Of a DNA stretch of 64,000 nt, positions 7,724 to 17,457 are shown in pieces (the stretch's first letter is position 1; the number at the start of each line of letters is the position of its first letter). This DNA is from Paenibacillus cymbidii (lineage in GTDB: Bacteria > Bacillota > Bacilli > Paenibacillales > NBRC-103111), in the NCBI RefSeq assembly GCF_004764705.1, contig NZ_SHLX01000006.1:1-64000 (forward strand), read 5' to 3'. The notes below the pieces were generated by a model. It had not been told where the DNA came from. It searched no databases and saw only the letters and a list, made by a program, of their open reading frames with translations. A program made the position numbers and the translations under genes.

Positions 7724-9793
7724 TTAGCGGGTGAATGCCGCAGGTACGCCGCCGTCGACCGTAATCATGCAGCCTGTCGTTTTGGCCGAACGCGAGGAGG
7801 CAAGGAATGCAATCGTTTCGGCGATATCGGACGGAAAAATATTGACGAGCAGCGTCGTTCTTTTGCGATAGTATTCCTCGAGCTGATCGGGTTCGATGCC
7901 GTATGCCGCGGCGCGTTCGTTGCGCCAGTTCGAATTCCAGATCTGCGAGCCTTGCAGAATCGCGTCCGGCAGAACGGTGTTGACGCGGATGCCGAATTCG
8001 CCGCCTTCCGCCGCGATGCAGCGCGCCAGATGCACTTCCGCCGCTTTGGCCGTGCTGTAGGCGGACGCGTTTTTGCCGGCGTAGACGGAGTTTTTCGAGC
8101 CGACGAACACCATGCTGCCGCCGATCGCCTGCTTCTTCATCAGTACGAACGCTTCGCGCGCCACGAGGAAATATCCCGTATTCAGCACGTTCATGTTCAG
8201 GTTCCATTCCTTCAGCGACGTTTGGTCGAACGGGCTGGAGGTCGCGAGACCCGCGTTGTTGACGATAATATCGACGCCGCCGTAAGCGAGCACGGAATCG
8301 CGGAATGCAGCAGCCACCTGATCCTCCTGCGTGACGTCCATCTTCACCGCAACGGCGCGGCCTTCGCCGAACTTCGCGTTGATTTCGGCCGCGGTTTTCT
8401 GCGCGCCTTCAAGGTTGAGGTCGGCGATCACGACGTGCGCGCCTTCCGAAACGAGCCGCTTGCACGTCACGCTGCCGATGCCGCCGGCGCCGCCGGTAAC
8501 GAACGCCACCTGGCGCGAAAATTCCGCTTCCGCAGGAGCCAGCGTCAGCTTATACAGCTCAAGCGGCCAGTATTCGACGTTGAACGATTCGTTTTCGCTG
8601 AGCGACACGAACGAGCCGAGCGCCGTGGCGCCGCGCATGACGGCGATCGCACGATGATACAGCGCGCCGCTGATTTGCGCCATGAACCACGTTTTGCCCG
8701 TGTTGACCATGCCGACGCCGGGAATAAGAATGACGCGCGGCGCCGTCTCGCCGAGGGCATCGCCTTCGTTCTTGTTGCGCTCGAAGTAGCGCACATACTC
8801 TTCCTTGAACGCGGCGATTTGCGTCTTGAGCGCCGATTTGAGCGCTTCGATGTCGCCCGAGGCCGGGTCCCAGTCGACGAACAGCGGCGTCATTTTCGTA
8901 TGCACGAGGTGGTCCGGGCAAGCGGCGCCCACTTGCGACAGCTCGGCTCCGCCGTTGCTGCAGACGAACTCCAGCACGTCGTCCGCGTCGTCGTACGTGA
9001 GCAGCATGCGTTTGTCCGCGCTCACTTCGCCGCGAATGACCGGCATCACTTGCGCGAGAATGTCGCGGCGCGTTTCCTCCGCGAGCGGAGCGGACTTGCG
9101 GCCGCCGAATAGCGTATCCTTGTTCACGCGCGCTTCAATGAAACTTTCCGCTTCCTGAATGATCGCCAGCGTCTTATGGTAAGCCGCCTCCGAGGTGTCG
9201 CCCCAGGTGACGAGGCCGTGTTTCTCCATCAGCACGAGCTCGGCCTGCGGATTGTTGCGCACGCCTTCGGCGATCATCTTCGACAGCGTGAAGCCGGGAC
9301 GAACGTAAGGCACCCACACGAAACGGTCGCCGTAAATTTCTTTGGCCAGCGCCTTGCCGTTATCCGCGCAGCACAGGCTGATGATCGCGTCCGGATGCGT
9401 ATGGTCGACATGCTTGAATGGCAGGAACGCATGCAGCAGCGTTTCGATCGAGGCGCGCGGATGTTTGCCGTCGATCATGCAATGGGCGAGGTAAGCGACC
9501 ATCTCTTCGTCGGTCATTTCGTCGCGCTCGATCAGCGGCCTGATGTCGTCCATGCGCAGCCCGGTAAAATTGCCCGCCTTCATCGTGCCGAGGTCGGAGC
9601 CGCTGCCTTTCACCCACATGACTTCCACGTCGCGGCCGCGGAAATCCTGCACCGTTGTCTTCATCGACGTATTGCCGCCGCCCCAGTTCGCCACCGCACG
9701 ATCGGTGCCGAGCAGATTCGAGCGGTACACCAGCTCGTCCAGGCCGCCTTTCAGCTGCGCCGCTTTACCGTTGTCCCACAAATTCGCTACCAT
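7724..9793 (-). CDS. rhaEW: Bifunctional rhamnulose-1-phosphate aldolase / lactaldehyde dehydrogenase
   Basis: A 689-aa two-domain enzyme. Residues 1 to about 400 form a class II aldolase/adducin domain with the zinc motif HTHPDA. Residues 425-689 form a short-chain dehydrogenase with TGGAGGIGS for the dinucleotide and SAYSTAKAA (YxxxK) for catalysis. The fusion is known from Bacillus and other bacteria; it splits L-rhamnulose-1-phosphate into DHAP and L-lactaldehyde and oxidises the latter. TAGGAGG precedes ATG 9793. It is first in the rhamnose cluster, and a direct repeat about 60 bp upstream of its start may be the DeoR operator. Confidence 0.9.
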   Translation of the reverse strand: MVANLWDNGKAAQLKGGLDELVYRSNLLGTDRAVANWGGGNTSMKTTVQDFRGRDVEVMWVKGSGSDLGTMKAGNFTGLRMDDIRPLIERDEMTDEEMVAYLAHCMIDGKHPRASIETLLHAFLPFKHVDHTHPDAIISLCCADNGKALAKEIYGDRFVWVPYVRPGFTLSKMIAEGVRNNPQAELVLMEKHGLVTWGDTSEAAYHKTLAIIQEAESFIEARVNKDTLFGGRKSAPLAEETRRDILAQVMPVIRGEVSADKRMLLTYDDADDVLEFVCSNGGAELSQVGAACPDHLVHTKMTPLFVDWDPASGDIEALKSALKTQIAAFKEEYVRYFERNKNEGDALGETAPRVILIPGVGMVNTGKTWFMAQISGALYHRAIAVMRGATALGSFVSLSENESFNVEYWPLELYKLTLAPAEAEFSRQVAFVTGGAGGIGSVTCKRLVSEGAHVVIADLNLEGAQKTAAEINAKFGEGRAVAVKMDVTQEDQVAAAFRDSVLAYGGVDIIVNNAGLATSSPFDQTSLKEWNLNMNVLNTGYFLVAREAFVLMKKQAIGGSMVFVGSKNSVYAGKNASAYSTAKAAEVHLARCIAAEGGEFGIRVNTVLPDAILQGSQIWNSNWRNERAAAYGIEPDQLEEYYRKRTTLLVNIFPSDIAETIAFLASSRSAKTTGCMITVDGGVPAAFTR

Positions 9794-9848
9794 ACTTGTT
9801 ACCTCCTAAAAGTTTTTGCGATTGTTGCGATGATGTTGGTTTTACGTT

Positions 9849-9871
9849 TGTTTATCTTTGTTTGTGTTTAT
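9849..9871 (-). promoter_or_regulatory. Candidate DeoR operator: direct repeats upstream of rhaEW
   Basis: On the minus strand ATAAACA occurs twice in direct orientation, 16 bp apart (9865-9871 and 9849-9855), in an ATAAACACAAAC ... ATAAACAAACG context. DeoR regulators commonly bind direct repeats. No convincing -35/-10 pair was found; TAATAT near 9870-9875 is the best -10 candidate. Confidence 0.4.
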
Positions 9872-10045
9872 ATTAGCACAGAAATCACGTCCTGAATAGC
9901 CGAAACAGTAAAAAACAAACCACACCTTGCCGATTTCAGACGTTGGAGGTTCGGAAGTTGCACTGCAGGAGATGACTAAACGGGCGTAGCCCTGACGGCT
10001 ATGCCGCAGGGCGTGACGGATATGCGCGATCTTGCGCTTCGTCGT

Positions 10046-12229
10046 TCAGCTCGATCGATTCCGGTTCAATGCCAGCTCGCGATATTCGCTCGGGCTGATG
10101 CCGGTGTACAGCTTGAATATTTTAGCGAAATAGCTTTTGCTATTGAAACCGACGCTTTCGTATATTTCGCCGATTTTCGCCGGCTGCTGCTCAAGCAGCT
10201 GCTTCGCTTTTTCGATCCGGTATTGGTTCAAATAATCGACGAAAGTGGTGCCGCAGCTTTGTTTCAGCAAACTGCAAATGTACTGCTTCGTAATGCCCAG
10301 ATGATCGGACAAGTCGTCCAGCGAGACGTTGTCGTGATAACGGCTTTCGATAAAGCCGTCGATTTGGGCCACATACGGACTGACCTCCTTGAAAGCCTTA
10401 TATTCGCGATGAAAATCATGGAATTTGGAGAAAAAAAAGTTCTTCACGAACGCTGCGTTCATAATGCCGTTGTGCGCCATATGCTCGTTGATTTCGTCGA
10501 GAAAGTGCGCGCTGTCCCGTTCGTATAATTTGATCAGCAAGGAAACCGTCATGTAGAAGTTCAGATTGTACTCGGCGATGCCGATATTGTCGGCGAACAT
10601 TTGCTCAAGCAGGCCGGTATAGGCTTTTTCGTTGCGCTGCCTGATCGCGAGCTCCAGTTCGTCCAGCGTCGATTCCTTCGCGTGCCGCGCAGCGGCATTG
10701 TAATCCGCCGGCATCTTGCTATAGCAGTAGATCCGGTTCGAGCCGGAATAGATCCTCCCGATGTTGGCGGCATACAGCGCTTCGGTATAGGATTGGTGAA
10801 GCTGATCGATGCCGGCCGCCATGTTGCCGATACCGACCGTCAGACGCTCCAGCATCGGCTCGTCGAAACATAGAATCAAATCGACGACAAACCGGTTCAC
10901 ATCCTCGTCCGGCAGATGAAACAAGGCGATATATTCATGCGGATCGGATGCGAAAAATAGCGTATGGAATACGCTTGAAACATGATCGGAAACATATTGC
11001 GGGAACGCTTCTTCATCCCAGGCTTCTTCGCTTCGCTTGTCGATCTTGAATACCGCGACAATCAAATTTCGGTCAAACTCGCCCGTTTCGCGATCCGTCA
11101 GAGGAGACGCAAGCTTATGCCTGTTCTTGATCATATTGAACAGACGCGTCCGCTTGAGCAATTGCTCGCTGCGCTCCAGATGGCTCTCCAGCCGCGCCGT
11201 TCTGTCCATCATGTGATCGAAGGTTGAGCTGATATATTCGAATTCCCCTTGCTTGCCGAACTTGCCGTGCGGCGCGCCGCTGCGCAATTTGGCCATAATA
11301 TATTGAATCGGTCTGTACAGCTGCTTCGATGCAAGCAGAACGAGCGCAAGCAGTGCGACCGCCAGCACGGCCAACATGATCAGCATGCGCCGCTTGTAGG
11401 CTTCGACTTTGTTGTACAGCTTCTGCGTGTTTACTTCGCCGATCAACTGCCACTGCATGCTGCCGAGCGGATATCGATTAACGGCAATGTCGTACGTGTC
11501 GCGACCTGGCGCCTCGGCTCCGATCCGGGCGTAATCTCTGTGAAAGACGATGTCCCCTGTGTCGCCTGCAATGTAATAGTTGTAAATGTCCTCATTGACG
11601 TTCAACTGCTTCAGGAAGTCGTTGTACAGCTTCTCGATATTGATGTTGAAAATCAAATAGTCGGATAGCAAATAGGTGGAAGATATATTCAGAATGACCG
11701 CTATGGTGTACGGCTTCCCGCTATGATCGGCCGAAACGCGCGTACTGGTCACCTTCATTTCGCGATTGTTGGCGATGCCGGCGATTTCATCCCGAACCCA
11801 GGCGTAAGCCGGTGTCTGCAAATCCCGTACAAGCCCGTACCCCGTTTCCATAATCGAATGGTCAGTGCCGTCGTAAAAAAAGATCGAGCTCATGTATTTG
11901 TTGCCGGAGAGCAATCGATTCAATTTATCCGATCGCTTCATACTGCTTACGATTCCCGCGGCGGATTCGTCCGTCGCGCGAAATTCGTTGCCCAGGGCGG
12001 ACAAAACCAGTTCTTTGATCTGTTGCAGTGTCTGCTCCATCAGAAACCCGGTTCGCATCAGCTCGTGATCGTTCTTTTCGTCCACCAGCTGCGTTGACTG
12101 CCTGACGAACGAACTGACCGTATACATATTGACGACCAGAAAGGGGAGAATCGTAATAAGCAGCAAGATGATCGTCAGTTGATAAAAATAGGCGTTGCGC
12201 CTGGAAGGCATCCGAAACACCCGCCCCAT
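10046..12229 (-). CDS. Membrane-anchored AraC-family regulator (sensor-HTH)
   Basis: A 727-aa one-component sensor. A membrane helix at about residues 17-38 (ILLLITILPFLVV) and a second near 286-304 (LIMLAVLAVALLALVLL) bracket an extracytoplasmic sensing domain. A cytoplasmic linker follows, and an AraC double HTH occupies about 625-718 (SLDDLSDHLGITKQYICSLL and VGFNSKSYFAKIFKLYTG). Such proteins usually control adjacent LplB/LplC-type sugar importers. It is the last gene of the minus-strand importer set (SBP, two permeases, glycosidase-like), starting 18 bp after that glycosidase-like gene, so it probably activates its own operon. Confidence 0.85.
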   Translation of the reverse strand: MGRVFRMPSRRNAYFYQLTIILLLITILPFLVVNMYTVSSFVRQSTQLVDEKNDHELMRTGFLMEQTLQQIKELVLSALGNEFRATDESAAGIVSSMKRSDKLNRLLSGNKYMSSIFFYDGTDHSIMETGYGLVRDLQTPAYAWVRDEIAGIANNREMKVTSTRVSADHSGKPYTIAVILNISSTYLLSDYLIFNINIEKLYNDFLKQLNVNEDIYNYYIAGDTGDIVFHRDYARIGAEAPGRDTYDIAVNRYPLGSMQWQLIGEVNTQKLYNKVEAYKRRMLIMLAVLAVALLALVLLASKQLYRPIQYIMAKLRSGAPHGKFGKQGEFEYISSTFDHMMDRTARLESHLERSEQLLKRTRLFNMIKNRHKLASPLTDRETGEFDRNLIVAVFKIDKRSEEAWDEEAFPQYVSDHVSSVFHTLFFASDPHEYIALFHLPDEDVNRFVVDLILCFDEPMLERLTVGIGNMAAGIDQLHQSYTEALYAANIGRIYSGSNRIYCYSKMPADYNAAARHAKESTLDELELAIRQRNEKAYTGLLEQMFADNIGIAEYNLNFYMTVSLLIKLYERDSAHFLDEINEHMAHNGIMNAAFVKNFFFSKFHDFHREYKAFKEVSPYVAQIDGFIESRYHDNVSLDDLSDHLGITKQYICSLLKQSCGTTFVDYLNQYRIEKAKQLLEQQPAKIGEIYESVGFNSKSYFAKIFKLYTGISPSEYRELALNRNRSS

Positions 12230-12247
12230 TGCATGTTGTGTGCCTGC

Positions 12248-13741
12248 CTACAGAGAAATCGAATACAGATCGCAATTGGACAAACGAACAAGCAATTTCA
12301 CCGGCCCGCTTCGTTCCGGCAGCTTCCCGTCCTCATTCCAGCGCAAAACAAGCTCCGTGCCGTCCTGCCGTTCGATCACGCACCGTTCCGGCTCATAACC
12401 TTCAATCCAGTTGCCCGACTCGTCCTGCAAGCCGACGGAAATCCACCCGCCGCTGCAATCGCAGTTGACGGCAATACGACCGGACAGCGTTACCGGTTCG
12501 GTGACGAACATGCCTTCTTTGCCGCGGCTTCGAACGGACACGTATCCGTCTTCGCGCAGCACGGCAAGCCCGAATCCCCTGATAAAGGATTTCTCTTCCC
12601 GGTTCAGCCGCTCGCCGATCAACTCCTGCAAATCATTGACAAGCGCGTGCATCCGATCCTGGGCGATGACGGCCAGGTTGTCCACCTTGGCTAGTTCATT
12701 AGTATACCACCCCAGGTGGCTGTGAAGAAATTTCGTCTCGTCCAGCTTCCATGAAATCCAATTATGCGGCTTGTTTACCCCATGATAGTAGAAGATCAGG
12801 TTGCCGTTCAACCGGATCGGATCCTGGATGAGCGAAGCCCAGCAGCTGTCCCACTCGCCGTCCGCGCCGTGCGGAAGGAAGCTGGCTCTGCCGTGCGTCT
12901 TGTTCCACGAATACCCGTCGTTGCTGTAATACAGCTTCGTGTCGCCCTTCTGCTCACCCGAATAGTAAGCGGTCAGATAGCCCAAATACAGTCCCTCGTA
13001 TCGCGTCACCTGGAAGAAGTAGTGCTGCATATCCTCGGGATCGTCTCCGTCCGTATCGAACAGCAGCCGTTCGCCGCTCCATGTCGCAAAGTCGCCGCTC
13101 GTTCGCACATGCACCAGTCTCTTGAATCCCGGCATGTTGTCGGTCGCAGTGAACGATTGCGGCTCCCTTCGTTGCGTCAGCACCTGGTAGCAGCGATACT
13201 GGCCGGTATCGGCGTCCTGCATCAGATTGAACGCATCGTGGCCGCCAAACAGCGCGCGGTCTTCGTCATGCTTGACCCAATGAATGCCATCGGGCGAAAA
13301 GGCGGCAAGAGCGCCGCTCGGGGTCAGACGCGGCTTGTCCCAATACAGCATCTTGTACTTCTTGCCCGGGTCCTTCTCCTGCTTGTCGACGATTACGCGG
13401 TGCAGACTGAATACGCCGTACGTACCTTGTTGTCCCGTCCCTTTCATCACCGTATTGCACGGGTCCGCTTCGCCGAACAAATGCAGCGGCGGCCGCTCCC
13501 AGCGCAAGCCGTCGGCCGACGTCCAATAAGTCAGCACCACCGTCTTGTCGGCGTTATTTTCCATATACCACAGCTTGAATTGCTGCTCTTCTTCGTCATA
13601 ATGCAGACTCACCGGCATATCGAGCACCTGGTTGCTGCAATAGATCGGCGCATGGGCCGCTTTCTGCGGCTGATGCATCATAAACTCAATGTTCCGGTGC
13701 TCTTCCAACCGACTGCTGTCGAAAAATAACCATTTGCCCAC
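12248..13741 (-). CDS. Beta-propeller glycoside-hydrolase-like protein (GH32/43-type fold)
   Basis: A 497-aa protein without signal peptide. Repeated blade-like strands of the form FKLWYMENNADK, TSADGLRWERP, SPDGIHWVKHD and YYSNDGYSWNKTHG suggest a five-bladed propeller of the kind shared by GH32, GH43, GH62 and GH68, with a C-terminal beta-sandwich (from about residue 400). Catalytic acids cannot be assigned with confidence. It follows the second permease by 53 bp, so it probably acts in the cytoplasm on the oligosaccharide imported by that system. Substrate unknown. Confidence 0.6.
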   Translation of the reverse strand: MGKWLFFDSSRLEEHRNIEFMMHQPQKAAHAPIYCSNQVLDMPVSLHYDEEEQQFKLWYMENNADKTVVLTYWTSADGLRWERPPLHLFGEADPCNTVMKGTGQQGTYGVFSLHRVIVDKQEKDPGKKYKMLYWDKPRLTPSGALAAFSPDGIHWVKHDEDRALFGGHDAFNLMQDADTGQYRCYQVLTQRREPQSFTATDNMPGFKRLVHVRTSGDFATWSGERLLFDTDGDDPEDMQHYFFQVTRYEGLYLGYLTAYYSGEQKGDTKLYYSNDGYSWNKTHGRASFLPHGADGEWDSCWASLIQDPIRLNGNLIFYYHGVNKPHNWISWKLDETKFLHSHLGWYTNELAKVDNLAVIAQDRMHALVNDLQELIGERLNREEKSFIRGFGLAVLREDGYVSVRSRGKEGMFVTEPVTLSGRIAVNCDCSGGWISVGLQDESGNWIEGYEPERCVIERQDGTELVLRWNEDGKLPERSGPVKLLVRLSNCDLYSISL

Positions 13742-13794
13742 GAAATAAACTCCTCAACGGTTGAATTTTGAATCGAACCCTTTCCGATTGCCGC

Positions 13795-14679
13795 TTATCC
13801 TTTCAGCGAGCCGACGGTAATGCCTTTGACGAAATATTTCTGAATGAACGGATAAACGCACATAATCGGCAGCGAGCTGATCATAATGGTGGCCGCCTTG
13901 ACGGCTTCCTTCGGCACGTTCTCCAGCAAGGTGTCCGACCGCGACCCGCCGCCTTCCGACGCGCCCGCCATCGTCGTCACATCGAGCGAGACGATCATCT
14001 GCCGCAGAATGAGCTGAAGCGGCCACTTATGCTGCGAATGGATATAGATCGACGCCGTAAACCAACTGTTCCAGTAGGCGACCGCATAGAACAAGCCGAT
14101 CGTCGCAAGGACGGGCAGCGAAATGGGCAGGATGACCCTGAACAGGATCGTCACCTGATTGGCGCCGTCGATCGACGCCGATTCCTCGATTTCGCCCGGC
14201 AGCTCCATGAAAAAATTGCGCATCAGGAACATATTCCACTGGCTGATCAGCACCGGAATGATCAATACCCAGAGCGAATCCTTCAGTCCGAGATTCGTCA
14301 ACAGCAAGTAGGAAGGGATCAATCCGCCGCTGAAAAACATCGTCACAAGGACAAAGATGGTCAGCGGCCCCCGGTACGGCAAGTACTTTTTGGACAGGCC
14401 GTATGCGAGGCTGGATGTAAACAGCAGGGACAGAAACGTGCCGGCCGCGGCAACGAACAAGGTGACGGCAAACCCTTTCCAAACAAACGTTTCTTCGACA
14501 AGCAAGTATTGATAAGCATCCGCCACGATATGCTTCGGGATGAAGGTATAGCCGTATTTAAGAATGTCGTCGCTGGTCATGAGCGATTGGTTCAGCAGCA
14601 GCAGGAAAGGCGCCATAATGGATAAGGACAACAGAAGCAGCAGCATAATATTGACGATGTCGAACGCTTTTATCTTCAC
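13795..14679 (-). CDS. Carbohydrate ABC transporter permease (LplC/CUT1 type)
   Basis: A 294-aa protein with six predicted membrane helices and the EAA-loop sequence EIEESASIDGANQ (about residues 182-194), where the missing ATPase would dock. The ending YFVKGITVGSLKG is typical of LplC-like permeases. Its ATG overlaps the stop of the upstream permease by 4 nt (14676-14679). No ATPase gene accompanies it, which is usual for CUT1 systems sharing an MsmX-like subunit. Confidence 0.9.
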   Translation of the reverse strand: MKIKAFDIVNIMLLLLLSLSIMAPFLLLLNQSLMTSDDILKYGYTFIPKHIVADAYQYLLVEETFVWKGFAVTLFVAAAGTFLSLLFTSSLAYGLSKKYLPYRGPLTIFVLVTMFFSGGLIPSYLLLTNLGLKDSLWVLIIPVLISQWNMFLMRNFFMELPGEIEESASIDGANQVTILFRVILPISLPVLATIGLFYAVAYWNSWFTASIYIHSQHKWPLQLILRQMIVSLDVTTMAGASEGGGSRSDTLLENVPKEAVKAATIMISSLPIMCVYPFIQKYFVKGITVGSLKG

Positions 14680-15626
14680 CAGATGCCTTCTTTCCCCATC
14701 CTCTTGACGACCACATTCGCGATGATCAAAAACAGCAGTCCCACCACGTTTTTGAACAATCCGATCGCGGCGGAATACGAATATTTGGTGTTGAGCAGCC
14801 CTTCCCGGTACACGTACGTATCGATAATATCGCCTACCTGGTACACGGTGGGCGAATAAAGGAGCAGCACTTGCTCGAAGCCCGCGTTCAGAATGCCGCC
14901 GATCTGAAACACGAACAGGATGGCGATAATGTTGGAAATGCCGGGTATGCTGATGTATCGCATCTTCTGAAACCGGCTGGCGCCGTCGATTTCCGCGCTT
15001 TCGTACAGCTCGGGATTAATGCCTGCCAGTGCGGCCAAGTAGATGATGCTGCCCCAGCCGATCCCGGACCAGATCGAGCTGCCGACCAGAATGCTGCGGA
15101 AGTAATCGGGCGAACCGAGGTAGCTGATCGGCTGCCCGCCGAAGCTTTTCACCAATTCGCCCACGACCCCGCTGGTCGGCGACAGAATCGTAATGACAAG
15201 ACCGGAAATAATAACCCACGACAGGAAATGGGGCATATAAGAGATCGTCTGCACCGCTTTTTTGAACTTTGCCCGCTTCACTTCGTTCAGCATGAGCGCA
15301 AGTACAATCGGGGCGGGAAAGCCGAAAACGAGCTTGTACAGGCTGATGACGACCGTGTTGCGGAGCAGCCTGCCGAAATAATACGAATGGAAAAAGTCGT
15401 TGAAGTGCTTCAGCCCTACCCAGTTCGGATCGATAAACATGCCCTTGATGCCGCCGAACGGTTTGTAATCCTGAAATGCGATTACGACGCCATACATCGG
15501 CACATAATCAAACACGAGAAAAAAGATCATTCCCGGCAGTATCAACGCATATAAAAACTTGTATTTCCACATGTTGGAGAAGAAGCCGCGTTTAAGCGCG
15601 ACAGCACCTGCCGAACTGCTGTTCAC
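14676..15626 (-). CDS. Carbohydrate ABC transporter permease (LplB/CUT1 type)
   Basis: A 316-aa membrane protein whose YVPMYGVVIAFQDYKPF block after the first helix is diagnostic of LplB-like permeases. The EAA loop reads ELYESAEIDGASRFQK (about residues 208-223). It partners the overlapping LplC-type permease to form the channel. It lies 102 bp after the binding-protein gene, across a stable hairpin that may reduce permease expression relative to the binding protein. Confidence 0.9.
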   Translation of the reverse strand: MNSSSAGAVALKRGFFSNMWKYKFLYALILPGMIFFLVFDYVPMYGVVIAFQDYKPFGGIKGMFIDPNWVGLKHFNDFFHSYYFGRLLRNTVVISLYKLVFGFPAPIVLALMLNEVKRAKFKKAVQTISYMPHFLSWVIISGLVITILSPTSGVVGELVKSFGGQPISYLGSPDYFRSILVGSSIWSGIGWGSIIYLAALAGINPELYESAEIDGASRFQKMRYISIPGISNIIAILFVFQIGGILNAGFEQVLLLYSPTVYQVGDIIDTYVYREGLLNTKYSYSAAIGLFKNVVGLLFLIIANVVVKRMGKEGIW

Positions 15627-15684
15627 ACCGTTTCCCTCCTGCCTGTTATCGCTATCGCGGCTGCCTCGGGGTTTATGCCTTGTT

Positions 15685-15710
15685 GCCCCGCCGCCTTCCG
15701 GCGGCAGGGC
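15685..15710. promoter_or_regulatory. Intercistronic GC-rich hairpin between binding protein and permease
   Basis: GCCGCC TTCC GGCGGC forms the core, extended by GCCC/GGGC, with no T run. Such structures downstream of binding-protein genes commonly stabilise the upstream message or partially attenuate readthrough; that role here is inference. Confidence 0.5.
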
Positions 15711-15728
15711 GCAGACGTAAACGCAAGC

Positions 15729-17309
15729 TTACTTTTTCGTTGCCGCCTTATATTGCTCGTTGATGTCTTCCATGTTCGTTTTGCCGCCCATATCGAGCCA
15801 TTTCTGCATCACTTTGTCCCAATCCTGGACCGAAGTTTCTCCCGTGAACAATTTGGCCTTCTGTTCCGTCATAAAGGTGTTCAAATCGTTGATTTTATCT
15901 TTTGACTTGAATTTGGAAGTGTCGTAAATGACCAGTCTGTCGACAGGGTCGAACGTCGGGAACTTCTTTGCCTTGTCCACGGTAGTGTTATATTGCTTGG
16001 ACGCCCACGAATTAAGCGGCCATAGCGCTCGATCCAGGTTGTTGCTGCGATCGAACAAATAATAAGTCCCGTAGTATTTGGCGGTGGTGGTATCGGTTTT
16101 ATTGTCGCCGATAAATTCGTACGTGCCGTCGGCAAGCTTCGTGAAGCTTTCGCCTTCGATCCCGAAGAGCGCCATATTGCCGCCTTCGTTGGTTGCCAAA
16201 TAATCGAGCAGCTTGATCGCCGCCTCGGCTTTTTTCGATTTGGCGGGGATGACGATCATATTCACCAGTTCCGGATTCGTCTGCAGCTTATTGGCGCCGT
16301 TGCCTTTAAGCAGCAGCGGTTCATAGTTCGCTTCGGGCACCGATTTGACCAATGCGTCCATACCGCCCGAGAACATCGCCGAATACCAGCCGGCAAGCGC
16401 CCCGACCTTGTTCTGCGCGACAAGCTCCTTCTTCTGCTGGCTTTGCGCAAGCATGACGTCCGTCCAGATGTAGCCCTTCTTGTACCATTCCTGCAGCTTG
16501 GCCATCAAGTCCTTGTACGCGGGATGCAATTCGGCCGGCTGCAGATCGCCTTTTTCGTCCAGCCATTTGTACATGCCGTTCGGCATAAAGAAAGGCGCAA
16601 ATACGTTCTGGAGCTCGTCCAGATTATTAAACCCGGTCGAAATGGCGAACGTATCCTTTTTGCCGTTGCCGTCCGGATCGCCGTTCACGAATGCATCCAT
16701 CGCCTTCTCGAACTCCGCGATCGTTGTCGGCATCGACAAATTGAGCTTCTTCAGCCAATCGGTGCGTATTTGCAGGATGTTTGGCGCGTTGAAGGCAATT
16801 TCCGAAGGAATGCCGACTATTTTGCCATCCACCATCACTTGCGGCCACAATTTCGGGTTCATATTTTTTTTCAAATTCGGGCCGTATTTGTCGATCAGCT
16901 CGTCAAGCGCAATGATCGCGCCGTTGCGGTACAAGTCCGCCGATTTGACGTACGTCATCTCGGGAATAAGATCGACTTCTTCACCCGATGACAGCATCAA
17001 ATTGACTTTGTTTTCGTATTGATCGGACGGAATGAAGAGCATCTGCTGATCGACGCCGGATTTGTCCTGGATGATTTGATGAACCTTGGTCACGATTTCA
17101 TTTTTTTTGTCGTAGCCGTTGTTTCTCCGGACGACCGTTACTTTCACCGGATCTTTTTTGGCGGCCGGCGCCACGCTTGCGCTCGGCGATGTCCCTGCGC
17201 TCGCGCTTGGCGACGCCCCCGAATTGTTGTCGGACGACGAGCTGCATCCGATCACGGATACCGATAATGCCGCTGCGGCTGTCCACAGCAAAACTTTTCT
17301 GTTCCCCAT
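15729..17309 (-). CDS. Sugar ABC transporter substrate-binding lipoprotein
   Basis: A 526-aa family 1 extracellular solute-binding protein (LplA/YtcQ-like length). The signal peptide ends in a lipobox (SVSVIGC, Cys about residue 22), followed by a Ser/Ala/Pro-rich linker. DPDGNGKKDTFAIS and VDGKIVGIPSE are recurring motifs of this group. ATG 17309 is chosen because GGAGGG lies 7 nt upstream; the open frame reaches further up but without a ribosome binding site. It is first in the importer operon. The sugar cannot be read from the sequence. Confidence 0.9.
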   Translation of the reverse strand: MGNRKVLLWTAAAALSVSVIGCSSSSDNNSGASPSASAGTSPSASVAPAAKKDPVKVTVVRRNNGYDKKNEIVTKVHQIIQDKSGVDQQMLFIPSDQYENKVNLMLSSGEEVDLIPEMTYVKSADLYRNGAIIALDELIDKYGPNLKKNMNPKLWPQVMVDGKIVGIPSEIAFNAPNILQIRTDWLKKLNLSMPTTIAEFEKAMDAFVNGDPDGNGKKDTFAISTGFNNLDELQNVFAPFFMPNGMYKWLDEKGDLQPAELHPAYKDLMAKLQEWYKKGYIWTDVMLAQSQQKKELVAQNKVGALAGWYSAMFSGGMDALVKSVPEANYEPLLLKGNGANKLQTNPELVNMIVIPAKSKKAEAAIKLLDYLATNEGGNMALFGIEGESFTKLADGTYEFIGDNKTDTTTAKYYGTYYLFDRSNNLDRALWPLNSWASKQYNTTVDKAKKFPTFDPVDRLVIYDTSKFKSKDKINDLNTFMTEQKAKLFTGETSVQDWDKVMQKWLDMGGKTNMEDINEQYKAATKK

Positions 17310-17457
17310 CTTTACCCTCCCTGAAATGGATGCTGTCTTGCGGCAGGTTGCGGAATCGTTGCGCCGCAATCTATCTCTTACTTTGCCCGGCTGGAGCCGG
17401 CAATTCAATAACAGGATGTTCATAATCCGTGTAACAATCTGAACATACAGCACCTGC

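Noticed and set aside
9794..10045. Catabolite-responsive element (cre) upstream of rhaEW.
   Set aside because: No sequence close to the cre consensus was found by eye; only ATAAACA direct repeats stand out.
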